Assembly: GCF_016817355.1 (NCBI RefSeq)
Contig: NZ_JADOTT010000006.1
Location: forward strand, 124,001-188,000
DNA length: 64,000 nt
Source of the DNA: Maricaulis parjimensis
Lineage (GTDB): Bacteria > Pseudomonadota > Alphaproteobacteria > Caulobacterales > Maricaulaceae
Direction: 5' to 3'
Positions 20,329 to 28,472 of this stretch are shown in pieces. Below the pieces are notes generated by a model. The model searched no databases. It had not been told where the DNA came from and saw nothing but the letters and a program-made list of their open reading frames with translations. The first letter of the stretch is position 1, and each line of letters opens with the position of its first letter. The position numbers were made by a program, and so were the translations under genes.

Positions 20329-21018
20329 CTACCCCAACCACGCAAACGCCTGGTCCAGAACCGCCTGCGCGTCCTCATGCACGACCGGGCCATGGGCCAC
20401 GACCAGTTGTTCGCACGGCCACTCCCGAATGCGGGCCATGGCCGGGCGGGCGGCGGGTTTGTCGGTGAAGGCAAGTCGGAACTTGTTGGGGACGGACAGG
20501 GTGTGCCGGGTCATCCCGTCCCACCGGGCGATCCAGCGGCGCCAGCCGGTGAACCAGTCTGGCGGGAATTCTTGCAGCAGATCGGTGACAATCACCGTGC
20601 CGCTGGCGCGGTGGAAGAAGACGACTTCCGTGGTGATGGCATTGCCCGGCACAACGACCTGGTCGATCTCGCCAGCCCAGGCCGGGTCAGACGCGTCGGA
20701 TAAAGTGGTGGCGAAATCGAGATCCAGGCGTTTCTTCGCCAGCCCCGGCGCGGCATGCAGCCGTGCAGACGGATAGGCCGCATGCCAGTCGGTCAGGGCG
20801 AGATCGTGCAGCGAATTCGGCGCGATGATATCGGAGACCAGGCCCAGGGCGTCGACGGCCTGTTTGGTGGCTGCGTCCAGGGCAATCGGTGACCAGACCC
20901 AAAGCCGGTCATTCGCGAGCCGGATCACCACCATCCGGGTCGGGAATACAAACCCGCCCAGCCCCGTCACAGTGGGGCCGTCCATCAGGACCAGCCCTGT
21001 TTGATCCATCCCGTTCAC
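20329..21018 (-). CDS. DUF4336 family protein
   Basis: This 229-residue protein matches the DUF4336 family, whose fold is related to metallo-beta-lactamases. Seen here are FPTRMVVIRLANDRLWVWSPIAL, the PNSLHDLALTDWHAAYPSA region with family-conserved His and Asp, HRASGTVIVTDLLQEFP, and the ending VVAHGPVVHEDA. The typical HxHxDH zinc motif of true metallo-beta-lactamases is not visible, and the catalytic activity is unknown. I chose the GTG at 21018 with GGAGG five bases upstream. An ATG nine bases later is also possible. It follows the serine hydrolase gene on the same strand with 80 bp between. Confidence 0.82.
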   Translation of the reverse strand: MNGMDQTGLVLMDGPTVTGLGGFVFPTRMVVIRLANDRLWVWSPIALDAATKQAVDALGLVSDIIAPNSLHDLALTDWHAAYPSARLHAAPGLAKKRLDLDFATTLSDASDPAWAGEIDQVVVPGNAITTEVVFFHRASGTVIVTDLLQEFPPDWFTGWRRWIARWDGMTRHTLSVPNKFRLAFTDKPAARPAMARIREWPCEQLVVAHGPVVHEDAQAVLDQAFAWLG

Positions 21019-21100
21019 CCAACCCTCCGGCGACCCTCTTGCGGCAATTACAGCGCGAATGCGGGGCCGGAACAAGCGATCCAGCCCCGTCCCCGGAACA

Positions 21101-22177
21101 TCAATTGCCGGCCTGCAAGCGCGCCACGATCTCGGTCTCGAAGAAGGCCTGGGCATTCTGGTGCATCTGGCGTGTGTTGAAGTCGGTATTGGTGAAAACC
21201 AGGGTCACGCCGAAATCGGGCAGGATCATCACGCGATTGCCGCCATTGCCGGTCATCGCGGCCGCCCAGAAACGCTGCCCGTCCACCTCATAGGGCATCA
21301 GCCACCACAGATAGCCGTATTCCCAGCCCGGCGTGTCCGGGATGGCGGCGTGATGGGCCAGTGAGGCCTCAACCCAGTCCTGCGGCAGGATATCCGCGCC
21401 GTCGCGGCGATAGAGTTCACCCAGGGCGCCCAGAGCCTGTGTCGTCAGGCGCAGCCCGCCGCCCATATGGGCCTGGCCTTGGCCATTCATCGCCCATTCC
21501 AGCGCATCGATGCCCAGCGGCATCAGGATGCGGCGTTCGGCGTAGTCGGTGAAGGCTTCGCCCGTAGCCCGGGCCACGACCTCGCCCAGCAATTGGACTC
21601 CGGCCGTGCAATAGGAGAAGGCGCGGCCATAGGGGCTGTCTTCCGGTGGGGTCTGCCAGGCGGGAAAGCCCCGCACCGGCAAATCCCAGAAGAAAGCGCT
21701 CCAATTCTCGACCAGATACATGCGCTCCTCATTGCCGCGGGAAAACTCGTTCCAGTCATTGCACTCCAGCGGACCACTCATGGTTAGAAGATCCTCCACC
21801 GTCACCTCGAATTTGCGTGGGTCGGGATTGGCGAAGGGCATGAGTTCGGGGAAGAAGTCGGCGACCGGGCTGTCCAGCGCCAGGGCCCCGTCCGCGATGG
21901 CCGCGCCGACCGCCATGGACGTCACCGTCTTGGTGACCGAACGCGTGTCGTGCAGCGTGGTCGCATCAGTGTCCTGGAAGTAGGCCTCATAGACCGGCTC
22001 CCCGCCCGACAGGACGAGCAGGCTGGTCACCGTGCCATAGGTGTCGGCTTCGACAGCCTGGCTGACGGCAAGGCTGCTCTCTTCGGACCAGTCGAGCGAC
22101 TGGCTCCAGGCCGGTGCTGGCGTGACGGGCAGAAGAAAAACCGAACCGGCGAGCAGGACGGGCTTGATCATGGACAT
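21101..22177 (-). CDS. Secreted serine hydrolase, beta-lactamase class C / PBP-like
   Basis: This 358-residue protein has an N-terminal Sec signal (MSMIKPVLLAGSVFLLP, cleavage near PAWSQ). The nucleophile motif SVTK (S80, K83) is the SxxK of penicillin-binding and class C beta-lactamase-like hydrolases. The second motif, usually YxN, reads YCT (Y189), and the later Gly-rich strand is MTGNGGNRVM. The periplasmic substrate is unknown. Esterases, peptidases and amide hydrolases all occur in this family. I chose the ATG at 22177. The long in-frame extension beyond it is antisense to the regulator gene and is not real. It is divergent from a membrane transcription regulator. Confidence 0.9.
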   Translation of the reverse strand: MSMIKPVLLAGSVFLLPVTPAPAWSQSLDWSEESSLAVSQAVEADTYGTVTSLLVLSGGEPVYEAYFQDTDATTLHDTRSVTKTVTSMAVGAAIADGALALDSPVADFFPELMPFANPDPRKFEVTVEDLLTMSGPLECNDWNEFSRGNEERMYLVENWSAFFWDLPVRGFPAWQTPPEDSPYGRAFSYCTAGVQLLGEVVARATGEAFTDYAERRILMPLGIDALEWAMNGQGQAHMGGGLRLTTQALGALGELYRRDGADILPQDWVEASLAHHAAIPDTPGWEYGYLWWLMPYEVDGQRFWAAAMTGNGGNRVMILPDFGVTLVFTNTDFNTRQMHQNAQAFFETEIVARLQAGN

Positions 22178-22282
22178 GAGCTTGGGTTTCCTCGTGTGAT
22201 GTCGGGGTGTGAAACACACGCCAAACTGGCCCCAAGGCCGGTCCGGGATCACTTGAAGAATTCTGAAACGGCCTGAAGACAC

Positions 22283-23872
22283 ATGAATGAGACCCCGGAA
22301 ACACCGGCTGACCCGGCCAGACAGGGCAGTCTGAAGAGCGGCGATCTGCGGATTGACCTCAATCGCCGCATCGTCTGGCGCGGCGGCATGCCGCTGGACA
22401 TTTCCGACCTCAGTTTTGACCTGCTCGTCGCGCTCGCCCGCCAGCCCGGCGAGGCCATGGACATGCATGCCATGGCGAGACAAGTCTGGAATCAGGCTTC
22501 GGTCAGCGAGGAGACGATCGCCCAGCGTGTCGCCCTCCTGCGCAAGGCGCTGGGTGATGGGGCGCGCCAGCCGCGCTATATCCGCACGGTTCGCAATTCC
22601 GGCTATGCCTGGATGCCGCCTGTCGCTGAGGGACCAGCCATCCCACTGCAAGGCCGGATGGTGAAAGCCTTCAGCCTGGCCGGAGCGCTGGCTGTCGTGA
22701 TCGCTGGCGCGGCGCTGATCCTGCCCCGCCTGGACCTGTTTGAGGCAGCCGAAGCGCCCGCCACCGCAACGGACACGATCGATACCAGCCTGCCCCTGCA
22801 ACGCGCGCGCAATCTGCTGGAACTACACCGCCCGGCCGACACCGACACGGCCATCGACTTGCTGGACGGCATCCTGGCGACCCATCCCGATCATGCCGGA
22901 GCCCGGCTCAGCCTCAGCTTTGCCCTGACCACACGGGCCACGAAATTTTCCGGGCAGGATGATGATGTCAGCCGCGCCGAAGCGCTCGCCCGTTCCCTGC
23001 TCGCCGAGGATACGGGGCAAGGATCGGCCTGGCACGCCCTCGCCTATGCTCTGGATGCCCGCGGACAGCTGGACGATGCGCTCAGCGCCTACACCCAGGC
23101 CTATACGCTCGATCCGCGCGATGCCGCTGCCCTGTCCTCGGCCGCCTATCTCCTGCGCGTGCGCGGCCGTCTGCACGCCGCCCTGCAGCTGGAAGCCCGT
23201 GCGCTGGAAGCCGGACCGCCCACACTCTATGGCCCGCTGCAGATCGCGGTCTGTCTCGACCTGGTCGAACATCCGGCCGCGGCGGCCTGGTGGGATCGCG
23301 CCCTCACCGCCGGTGCCGGGGAAGCCGTGGTCCTGGCCGAACGCATGCACACGGATATGCGCCAGGGCCGGCCGGCCAATGCCCTGGAACGCTTTCAGCA
23401 AGCTGGCCCCGCCCTGCAGGACACGCCGCGCCTTCAGCGATTGGCGGGTCTGGCTTATTGGCGGTTGGGGGATACAGACCGGGCCCGCCCCTGGTTCGAA
23501 CGGGCCGGGGAAGCCGCCCTGCCCGAACGTGCCATGCTGGACGCGTCCGGTTCACAGGCCGATACGCTGACACAGGACTGGCTGGATGAGGCGCTGCAGG
23601 ACGGTGCCAGCTGGCCGGATCTGCGCATCCGACTCGCCGAAGTGGAAGCGTCTGCCGGCCATACACAGCGCGCCATCGAACTGATCGGCACCGCCATTGA
23701 TCTGGGCTGGCGCGATGTGGCGTGGATTGAAACCTCGCCCGCCTTGCTGCCGGTCACGGCCTCGGCCGCCTGGCCGGACCTGGCCCGGCGCATCGAGCGG
23801 GAATTGGCGGCGCAAAGACGCCTGATCGAGGCCGACCCCGCGCTCGTTTCATTAATATACGCCCCGAATTGA
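22283..23872 (+). CDS. Membrane-bound winged-helix regulator with TPR sensor (CadC/ToxR-like)
   Basis: This 529-residue protein starts with an OmpR/ToxR-type winged helix (about 18-112: LDISDLSFDLLVALARQPG, VSEETIAQRVALLRKALGD, YIRTVRNSGYAW). A single membrane segment lies at about 126-148 (AFSLAGALAVVIAGAALIL). The rest is a periplasmic TPR-like region (AWHALAYALDARGQLDDALSAY and others). This is the layout of one-component regulators that sense outside the membrane and bind DNA inside. It is divergent from the secreted serine hydrolase across 105 bp and may regulate it. The signal is unknown. Confidence 0.88.
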   Translation: MNETPETPADPARQGSLKSGDLRIDLNRRIVWRGGMPLDISDLSFDLLVALARQPGEAMDMHAMARQVWNQASVSEETIAQRVALLRKALGDGARQPRYIRTVRNSGYAWMPPVAEGPAIPLQGRMVKAFSLAGALAVVIAGAALILPRLDLFEAAEAPATATDTIDTSLPLQRARNLLELHRPADTDTAIDLLDGILATHPDHAGARLSLSFALTTRATKFSGQDDDVSRAEALARSLLAEDTGQGSAWHALAYALDARGQLDDALSAYTQAYTLDPRDAAALSSAAYLLRVRGRLHAALQLEARALEAGPPTLYGPLQIAVCLDLVEHPAAAAWWDRALTAGAGEAVVLAERMHTDMRQGRPANALERFQQAGPALQDTPRLQRLAGLAYWRLGDTDRARPWFERAGEAALPERAMLDASGSQADTLTQDWLDEALQDGASWPDLRIRLAEVEASAGHTQRAIELIGTAIDLGWRDVAWIETSPALLPVTASAAWPDLARRIERELAAQRRLIEADPALVSLIYAPN

Positions 23873-23988
23873 CCCCCTAATCGTCGCGTTTTCGCCCTCT
23901 CGCCGGCCCGCTTACGCCCCGGATCGGGCCTGCAATCCTGTGCGGTGCTGAAGGGACGCACCGGATAGGAGCCCATGGGGAGGCTTTC

Positions 23989-24396
23989 ATGCGCAAACGC
24001 TTTCGCAAGAAGGATGAGAGCGCCGAGGTCAATATGACCCCGATGCTGGATATCGTCTTCATCCTGCTGATTTTCTTCATTGTTACGGCCACCTTCCTGA
24101 GTGAGGAAGGGGTGGATATGCGGCCGCCGCCTGACTGTACCGGCGATGATTGCGGCACCGGTCCGCCGCCGATCGTGGTTCAGGTCGACAATGAGAACCA
24201 GATATTCGTCAATGGCACCCGAACCGATGTCGACCGCGTCCTCGCCGCCGTCAATCGCCACCGCGCGGAGGAACCCAATAGTGCTGTTCTTCTGGAGGTT
24301 TACGACGAGGCCGAGCATGGCATCGTCGTGCAGATCTGGGATGAGATGGGGGCAAATGGCGTGCCGGTCTCGATCCAGCGCACCCGCGAGGACTAA
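23989..24396 (+). CDS. ExbD/TolR-family biopolymer transport protein (orphan)
   Basis: This 135-residue protein has a short basic cytoplasmic start, one membrane helix with the conserved proton-path Asp (NMTPMLDIVFILLIFF, D21), and a periplasmic domain of about 90 residues like ExbD or TolR. Such proteins pair with ExbB/TolQ to use the proton gradient for outer-membrane work. No exbB, tolQ or tonB gene is next to it, so its motor partner must be elsewhere. An unusual loop after the helix contains CTGDDC, a likely disulfide. GGGGAGG precedes the ATG. It converges with rlmE, the two stop codons overlapping. Confidence 0.88.
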   Translation: MRKRFRKKDESAEVNMTPMLDIVFILLIFFIVTATFLSEEGVDMRPPPDCTGDDCGTGPPPIVVQVDNENQIFVNGTRTDVDRVLAAVNRHRAEEPNSAVLLEVYDEAEHGIVVQIWDEMGANGVPVSIQRTRED

Positions 24397-25148
24397 TCCT
24401 CCTTCTTGCCCTTGAAACCCATTGCAATCACAAAGGTTTCGGCACTTTCCGACCGGCTGGCATCCGGTTTGAAGTGCCGGACTTTCTCGAAATTATGCTT
24501 CAACAGGTCGAGCAATTCGCCATCGGATCCCCCCTGGAACACCTTGGCGACAAAGAAGCCACCCGGTTTCAGGGTTTCCAGCGCGAAATGCGCCGCCAGT
24601 TCCACCAGGGCGACGATGCGCAAATGGTCGGTCTTCTTGTGACCGGTCGTCCAGGGCGCCAGGTCCGAGATCACGGCATCGGCGGGACCGCCCATTTCCG
24701 CCTTCACCAGGTCCGGTGCATCATCCTCGGAGAAGTCGTGCTGCAGCAGGGTCGCGCCCGGAATGGGTTCGATTTCAAGCAGATCGATGCCGACGACCTC
24801 AGATGCATTGGCCTTCAGCGCGACCTGGACCCAGCCGCCCGGCGCGGATCCCAGATCCACGACCCGCATGCCCGGCTTGAACAGTTTGAAGCGTTCATCC
24901 AACTGCAGCAGCTTGTAGGCGGCGCGGGAGCGATAGCCCTCCATCTGGGCTTTCTTGACATAGGGATCATTCAGCTGGCGCTGCAGCCAGCGCGTCGAGG
25001 ATGATTTGCGGCCACGCGCCGTCTTCACCCGCTCGAACATCTGCTTGGCCGCCCGGGCATCCCCGCCCTTGGTGACAGGACCGGAGCGCCGGCGCCGGCG
25101 CTTCTCGCCGCCCTCTTCGCCTTCCGGCTTGTCGTTCTCGTCACTCAT
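24393..25148 (-). CDS. rlmE: 23S rRNA 2'-O-methyltransferase RlmE (FtsJ)
   Basis: RlmE methylates the 2'-OH of U2552 in 23S rRNA during large-subunit assembly. This 251-residue protein has a basic N-terminal tail (KRRRRRSGPVTKGG), the RNA-binding entry YRSRAAYKLLQLDE, the SAM loop VVDLGSAPGGWVQVAL, and the K-D-K-E catalytic set, including SDLAP, VAKVFQGG and SAETFVIAMGFK. After SDLAP the residue is Trp (SDLAPWTTG) where Asn is common. It starts in an ATGA overlapping the ppx stop, so the two form an operon. The ppx-rlmE pairing is frequent in alphaproteobacteria. Confidence 0.95.
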   Translation of the reverse strand: MSDENDKPEGEEGGEKRRRRRSGPVTKGGDARAAKQMFERVKTARGRKSSSTRWLQRQLNDPYVKKAQMEGYRSRAAYKLLQLDERFKLFKPGMRVVDLGSAPGGWVQVALKANASEVVGIDLLEIEPIPGATLLQHDFSEDDAPDLVKAEMGGPADAVISDLAPWTTGHKKTDHLRIVALVELAAHFALETLKPGGFFVAKVFQGGSDGELLDLLKHNFEKVRHFKPDASRSESAETFVIAMGFKGKKED

Positions 25149-26251
25149 GTCTCGGCTCCGGAGCTTTCGCCCGATGATTTGCGGCGGCGACGCCGCTTCT
25201 TGGGCCGCCGCATCAGATTCAGCAACATGCCCTCGCGCAGCCCCCGGTCACCGACCCGCAAACGGTCCGCCGGCCAGGCTTCTGCCACGGCCTCGTAAAT
25301 CGCGCAGCCCGCCAAGACAAGCTCTGCGCGGTCGGAACCAATGGTCGGTTCCTGGGCCCGACCGGCCACATCCAGATTGCGCAGGCGGGCGCAGGCGGCC
25401 AGGGCCTCTTCCCCGCTCATCCACAAACCGTCCACGCGGGAACGGTCATAGCGCGGCAGCCGCAAATGCACACCGGCCATCGATGTCACCGTGCCACTGG
25501 TCCCGACAAGGTGACCGCGGCCTTCATCGAAGAGTTCGCGCATCGCCCGCGCCCCGCGCGGTGTCTTGATCTGTCGACGTGCATAGGACTTCATCTCGTC
25601 ATACCAGGCCTCGCGATCCTCCCGTTCGGGAAAGCGCTCGGACAGGGTGACGACGCCGACCGGCGCCGAGGTCCAGGATTTCATCGGCGGTCGGCCGCCA
25701 CTTTCCGGTCCGCCGCGACGGCGCCACTCGGCGAGGTCGACCCAGGACAATTCCGTCGATCCACCGCCGATATCAATCACCAGCGCCGCATCCTTTTCCG
25801 GATCCAGAAGGTCGATACAGCCATGGACGGCCAAACGCGCTTCTTCCTCCGGGGAGATCAGGTCAAACTCCAGACCGGTTTCCTCTTGGACACGGGTCAG
25901 GAAGGCTTCGCCATTGCCGGCCATGCGGCAGGCCTGTGTGGCGATGGAGCGGTATTTGATGACATTCTGCCGGCGGATCTTGCTGGCGCAGATCTTCAGC
26001 GCCTCGACCGCACGATCCATTGCGTCCTGGGAGAGATTGCCCTCGCTCGCCACGCCTTCGCCCAGACGGACAACGCGCGAAAACGCGTCGACAACCTGAA
26101 ATCCACCGCCTGACCTCTGGGCCAGCAGCATGCGGCAATTATTCGTGCCGAGGTCGATTGCGCCGTACACCGGGGCCGGTGCGCGTTTGCGACCACCCCG
26201 CTTGCGTCCGGCGGCAACGCGGCCCGGCTTTCCGGGCGTGGTCTCCGCCAT
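25145..26251 (-). CDS. Exopolyphosphatase / pppGpp phosphohydrolase (Ppx/GppA family)
   Basis: This 368-residue protein has the ASKHA-type fold of Ppx/GppA phosphatases, which cut inorganic polyphosphate or pppGpp. Phosphate-binding motifs are visible: GAIDLGTNNCRML near the start, ATQACRMAGN, LVIDIGGGSTELS, and VGTSGTVTSMAGVHL. A basic extension at each end (RKRGGRKR and KKRRRRRK) flanks the core. Whether it acts on polyphosphate or on pppGpp cannot be decided from sequence. I chose the ATG at 26251 (MAETTPGK) with GGAAGG upstream. The longer frame beyond it crosses the hspQ promoter region. It overlaps rlmE by four bases. Confidence 0.92.
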   Translation of the reverse strand: MAETTPGKPGRVAAGRKRGGRKRAPAPVYGAIDLGTNNCRMLLAQRSGGGFQVVDAFSRVVRLGEGVASEGNLSQDAMDRAVEALKICASKIRRQNVIKYRSIATQACRMAGNGEAFLTRVQEETGLEFDLISPEEEARLAVHGCIDLLDPEKDAALVIDIGGGSTELSWVDLAEWRRRGGPESGGRPPMKSWTSAPVGVVTLSERFPEREDREAWYDEMKSYARRQIKTPRGARAMRELFDEGRGHLVGTSGTVTSMAGVHLRLPRYDRSRVDGLWMSGEEALAACARLRNLDVAGRAQEPTIGSDRAELVLAGCAIYEAVAEAWPADRLRVGDRGLREGMLLNLMRRPKKRRRRRKSSGESSGAET

Positions 26252-26347
26252 GATATCCCTTCCGCCGACCGGCGCGCTCGAGCTGCCCGAAGGCAGCGGC
26301 GCATCTCGAATCGACCATGAAACAGTGTCTTGGCCAGAATACCCTGA

Positions 26348-26382
26348 TGCGTTCCGTCTGCAAGGATGCGTGACGGAACGCA
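26348..26382. promoter_or_regulatory. Perfect 11-bp inverted repeat between ppx and hspQ
   Basis: TGCGTTCCGTC and GACGGAACGCA are exact inverted copies separated by 13 bases, in the 212-bp divergent gap. On the plus strand CCTGTTTTCG follows, so the structure could be an operator, or the terminator of a short RNA read toward hspQ. It is not the CIRCE heat-shock element. Confidence 0.55.
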
Positions 26383-26395
26383 CCTGTTTTCGTAG

Positions 26396-26420
26396 CTTGT
26401 TGCTCAACCCGCCCCATATA
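26396..26420 (+). promoter_or_regulatory. Candidate heat-shock sigma-32 (RpoH) promoter of hspQ
   Basis: CTTGTT at 26396-26401 and CCCATATA at 26413-26420 are 11 bases apart, close to the alphaproteobacterial RpoH pattern (CTTGAA, then CCCCAT-type -10). The expected start of transcription lies about 35 bases before the hspQ ATG. The match is by eye. Confidence 0.5.
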
Positions 26421-26463
26421 GGGGTTTCAAGACATCAAACTGGAAACGCGTTAGAGTAAGAGC

Positions 26464-26799
26464 ATGGAAATTCGCCACGCCAAATTCGCTCTCGGTGATG
26501 TGGTTCGCCACCGCCTCTTCCCCTTCCGGGGCGTGATCGTGGATGTGGACCCCGAATTCGCGAATACGGAAGAATGGTATGAGGCCATTCCCGAAGACAT
26601 TCGCCCGCGCAAGGACCAGCCCTTCTACCATTTGCTGGCCGAGAATGAGGACAGCTATTACGGCGCCTATGTCTCGGAGGGCAATCTCTTGCCGGATGCC
26701 GAAAACGGTCCGGTCGGCCACCCGCAAGTGCCCGAAGCCTTCGAGGAATTCGACGGCCAGCGCTATACGCTGCGTGACGGGCCAGAGCAGGCGCACTGA
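26464..26799 (+). CDS. hspQ: Heat shock protein HspQ
   Basis: This 111-residue protein of the HspQ/YccV-like family has a small barrel once called a hemimethylated-DNA-binding domain. In enteric bacteria HspQ is a heat-shock protein that is a substrate and specificity enhancer of the Lon protease. Hallmarks are FALGDVVRHRLFPFRGVIVDVDP, the WYEAIP loop, QPFYHLLAENED, and AYVSEGNLLPD. A candidate RpoH promoter sits upstream, fitting the heat-shock role. It ends ten bases before a convergent acyl-CoA synthetase gene. Confidence 0.95.
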   Translation: MEIRHAKFALGDVVRHRLFPFRGVIVDVDPEFANTEEWYEAIPEDIRPRKDQPFYHLLAENEDSYYGAYVSEGNLLPDAENGPVGHPQVPEAFEEFDGQRYTLRDGPEQAH

Positions 26800-26809
26800 C
26801 CCGACAGGC

Positions 26810-28363
26810 TCACTCGCCGGCCGCGTAGACCTCCTGGAGCTCACGTTTGAGCACTTTGCCGATCGCGCTGCGCGGCAGGGTGTCGATGATACGGATGTCT
26901 GACAGGCGTTGCATCTTGCCCAGCTTGGCATTGGCCGCGGCCAGGATATCAGCCGGTTCGGCCGCGCCCGGTTCTGCCAGGCAGACAAAGCCGACGGGCG
27001 TTTCGCCCCAATCCTTTGACGGTACGCCAACCACCGACGCGTCCGCCACGGCCGGATTGTCCAGCAGGATCGCTTCCAGATCGGCCGGATAGATATTCAT
27101 CCCGCCGGAAATGATCATGTCCTTGGCGCGCCCGACAATGGTGAAGAAGCCGTCCTCATCGACACTGGCCAAATCGCCGGTCCGGATGAAGCGCTCACCC
27201 TCCGGCGAGAACCATTCGGCCTCGCGGGTTTTGTCGGAGCGGCCGTGATAGCCGGTCATCATCGCACCGGACCGTCCGACCACTTCACCGATCTCGCCCG
27301 GCGGCAATTGCGACCCGTCCGGACCGATCACGCGGATGTCGTGCCCGGGCATGGGCTGGCCGACCGTGTGCAGCTTGTCGGGATGCTGATGGGCGATCAG
27401 GGCACAGGTGCCGCCGCCTTCCGTCATCCCGTAATATTCGATCAAGCCACCGGGCCAGCGCTTGAGGACCTCGGCCTTGAGCTCTGCCGAGAAAGGCGCG
27501 GAGGTGCAGAATTTCAGCGTGTAGGCCGACAGGTCGAACTGGTCGAAATCCGGTTCCGCGAGGATGCGCTGATACTGCACCGGCACCAGCATTGTGTGCG
27601 TCACATGATGCTGTTCCGCCAGTGTCAGATAGGCATGAGCATTGAACTTCGGCATCAGGACAAGCGTGCCGCCGCCCGCCAGGGTCGGCAGGACATGCAC
27701 CAGGGTGGTGTTGGAATAGAGCGGCGTCGATACCAGGGCGACGGCCTGGGGACCGAAACCGACGGTCTCGCCGAGATGATTGTGCGGCCAGCGCATCTTG
27801 AAGCTCTGGACAATCCCCTTGGGCACGCCGGTCGTGCCGGAGGAATAGATGATGTTGAAGGCCATGTCCGGCGTGATCTCGATCACTTCCGGCTTTGAAC
27901 CTTCCGGCGCCATCCAGTCATCAAGCGCCTGTCCCTCAGCCCCGGGATCAAGCGCCAGGCGCTTGGCCTCCACTGCGCCGGAAGCCTCTGAAAGGTGGGC
28001 AGAAACACCGGCGTCCGTCGCGAGGTGCGACGCGCCGCAATCGGCGATCATGGCCTGCAACTGGTCAGGCGTCGCCGAGGGCGAGAGCGGTGCAATCGCC
28101 GCCCCGGTCCGCAAGGTTCCGATGAAGAAGGCCATATAGTCGATGGAGGACAAGGCACAGATGGCTGCCACGCCGCCCGGTCGCACGCCGTCCCGCTGCA
28201 GCGCCGCCGCGATCCGGTCCGCCCGGGCATCCAGGCCGGCATAGGTGATCTGCGCATCCCCGCAGATGATCGCGACATGGTCCGGCCGGGCCTGGGCCTG
28301 CAGCCGGATGAATTCGGGAAACACGCCGAAGCTTTGTTCGGCATAGGCCTTGATCGGGTCCAA
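26810..28363 (-). CDS. AMP-dependent acyl-CoA synthetase/ligase
   Basis: This 517-residue enzyme of the ANL superfamily adenylates a carboxylic acid and transfers it to CoA. The P-loop YSSGTTGVPKG, the core EYYGMTEGGG, the hinge region RTGDLASVDEDGFFTIVGRAKDMI and the C-terminal catalytic Lys in GKVLKREL are all present. Substrate chain length cannot be read. Aromatic and medium-chain ligases share this layout. The start is a TTG at 28363 with GGGGAG upstream, and no in-frame ATG gives a full N-terminus. It lies downstream of a fumarylacetoacetase-like gene, separated by a hairpin. Confidence 0.92.
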   Translation of the reverse strand: MDPIKAYAEQSFGVFPEFIRLQAQARPDHVAIICGDAQITYAGLDARADRIAAALQRDGVRPGGVAAICALSSIDYMAFFIGTLRTGAAIAPLSPSATPDQLQAMIADCGASHLATDAGVSAHLSEASGAVEAKRLALDPGAEGQALDDWMAPEGSKPEVIEITPDMAFNIIYSSGTTGVPKGIVQSFKMRWPHNHLGETVGFGPQAVALVSTPLYSNTTLVHVLPTLAGGGTLVLMPKFNAHAYLTLAEQHHVTHTMLVPVQYQRILAEPDFDQFDLSAYTLKFCTSAPFSAELKAEVLKRWPGGLIEYYGMTEGGGTCALIAHQHPDKLHTVGQPMPGHDIRVIGPDGSQLPPGEIGEVVGRSGAMMTGYHGRSDKTREAEWFSPEGERFIRTGDLASVDEDGFFTIVGRAKDMIISGGMNIYPADLEAILLDNPAVADASVVGVPSKDWGETPVGFVCLAEPGAAEPADILAAANAKLGKMQRLSDIRIIDTLPRSAIGKVLKRELQEVYAAGE

Positions 28364-28385
28364 AACCCTCTCCCCTTCAAGTTTT

Positions 28386-28410
28386 GGAGGCGAGGTATGC
28401 CCTCGCCTCC
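28386..28410. terminator. Perfect 10-bp hairpin between FAH-like and acyl-CoA synthetase genes
   Basis: GGAGGCGAGG and CCTCGCCTCC pair around a five-base loop. No U-tract follows on the minus strand (AAAAC follows), so it may be an attenuator or an RNA-stabilising hairpin rather than a classic terminator. Confidence 0.5.
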
Positions 28411-28472
28411 TGCTATTCTTGATAAGGAGATTAGCGCTGCCGCCACCGGTATGGAAGCGGCCGGATCAGGTC

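Noticed and set aside
22178-22801. N-terminal extension of the serine hydrolase frame
   Set aside because: It runs antisense to the winged-helix gene and across its promoter. The signal peptide marks the real start at 22177.
20329-23872. TPR gene and its neighbours considered as an anti-phage defence island
   Set aside because: The neighbours are ordinary metabolic and regulatory genes, and no nuclease, NTPase or reverse transcriptase is nearby.
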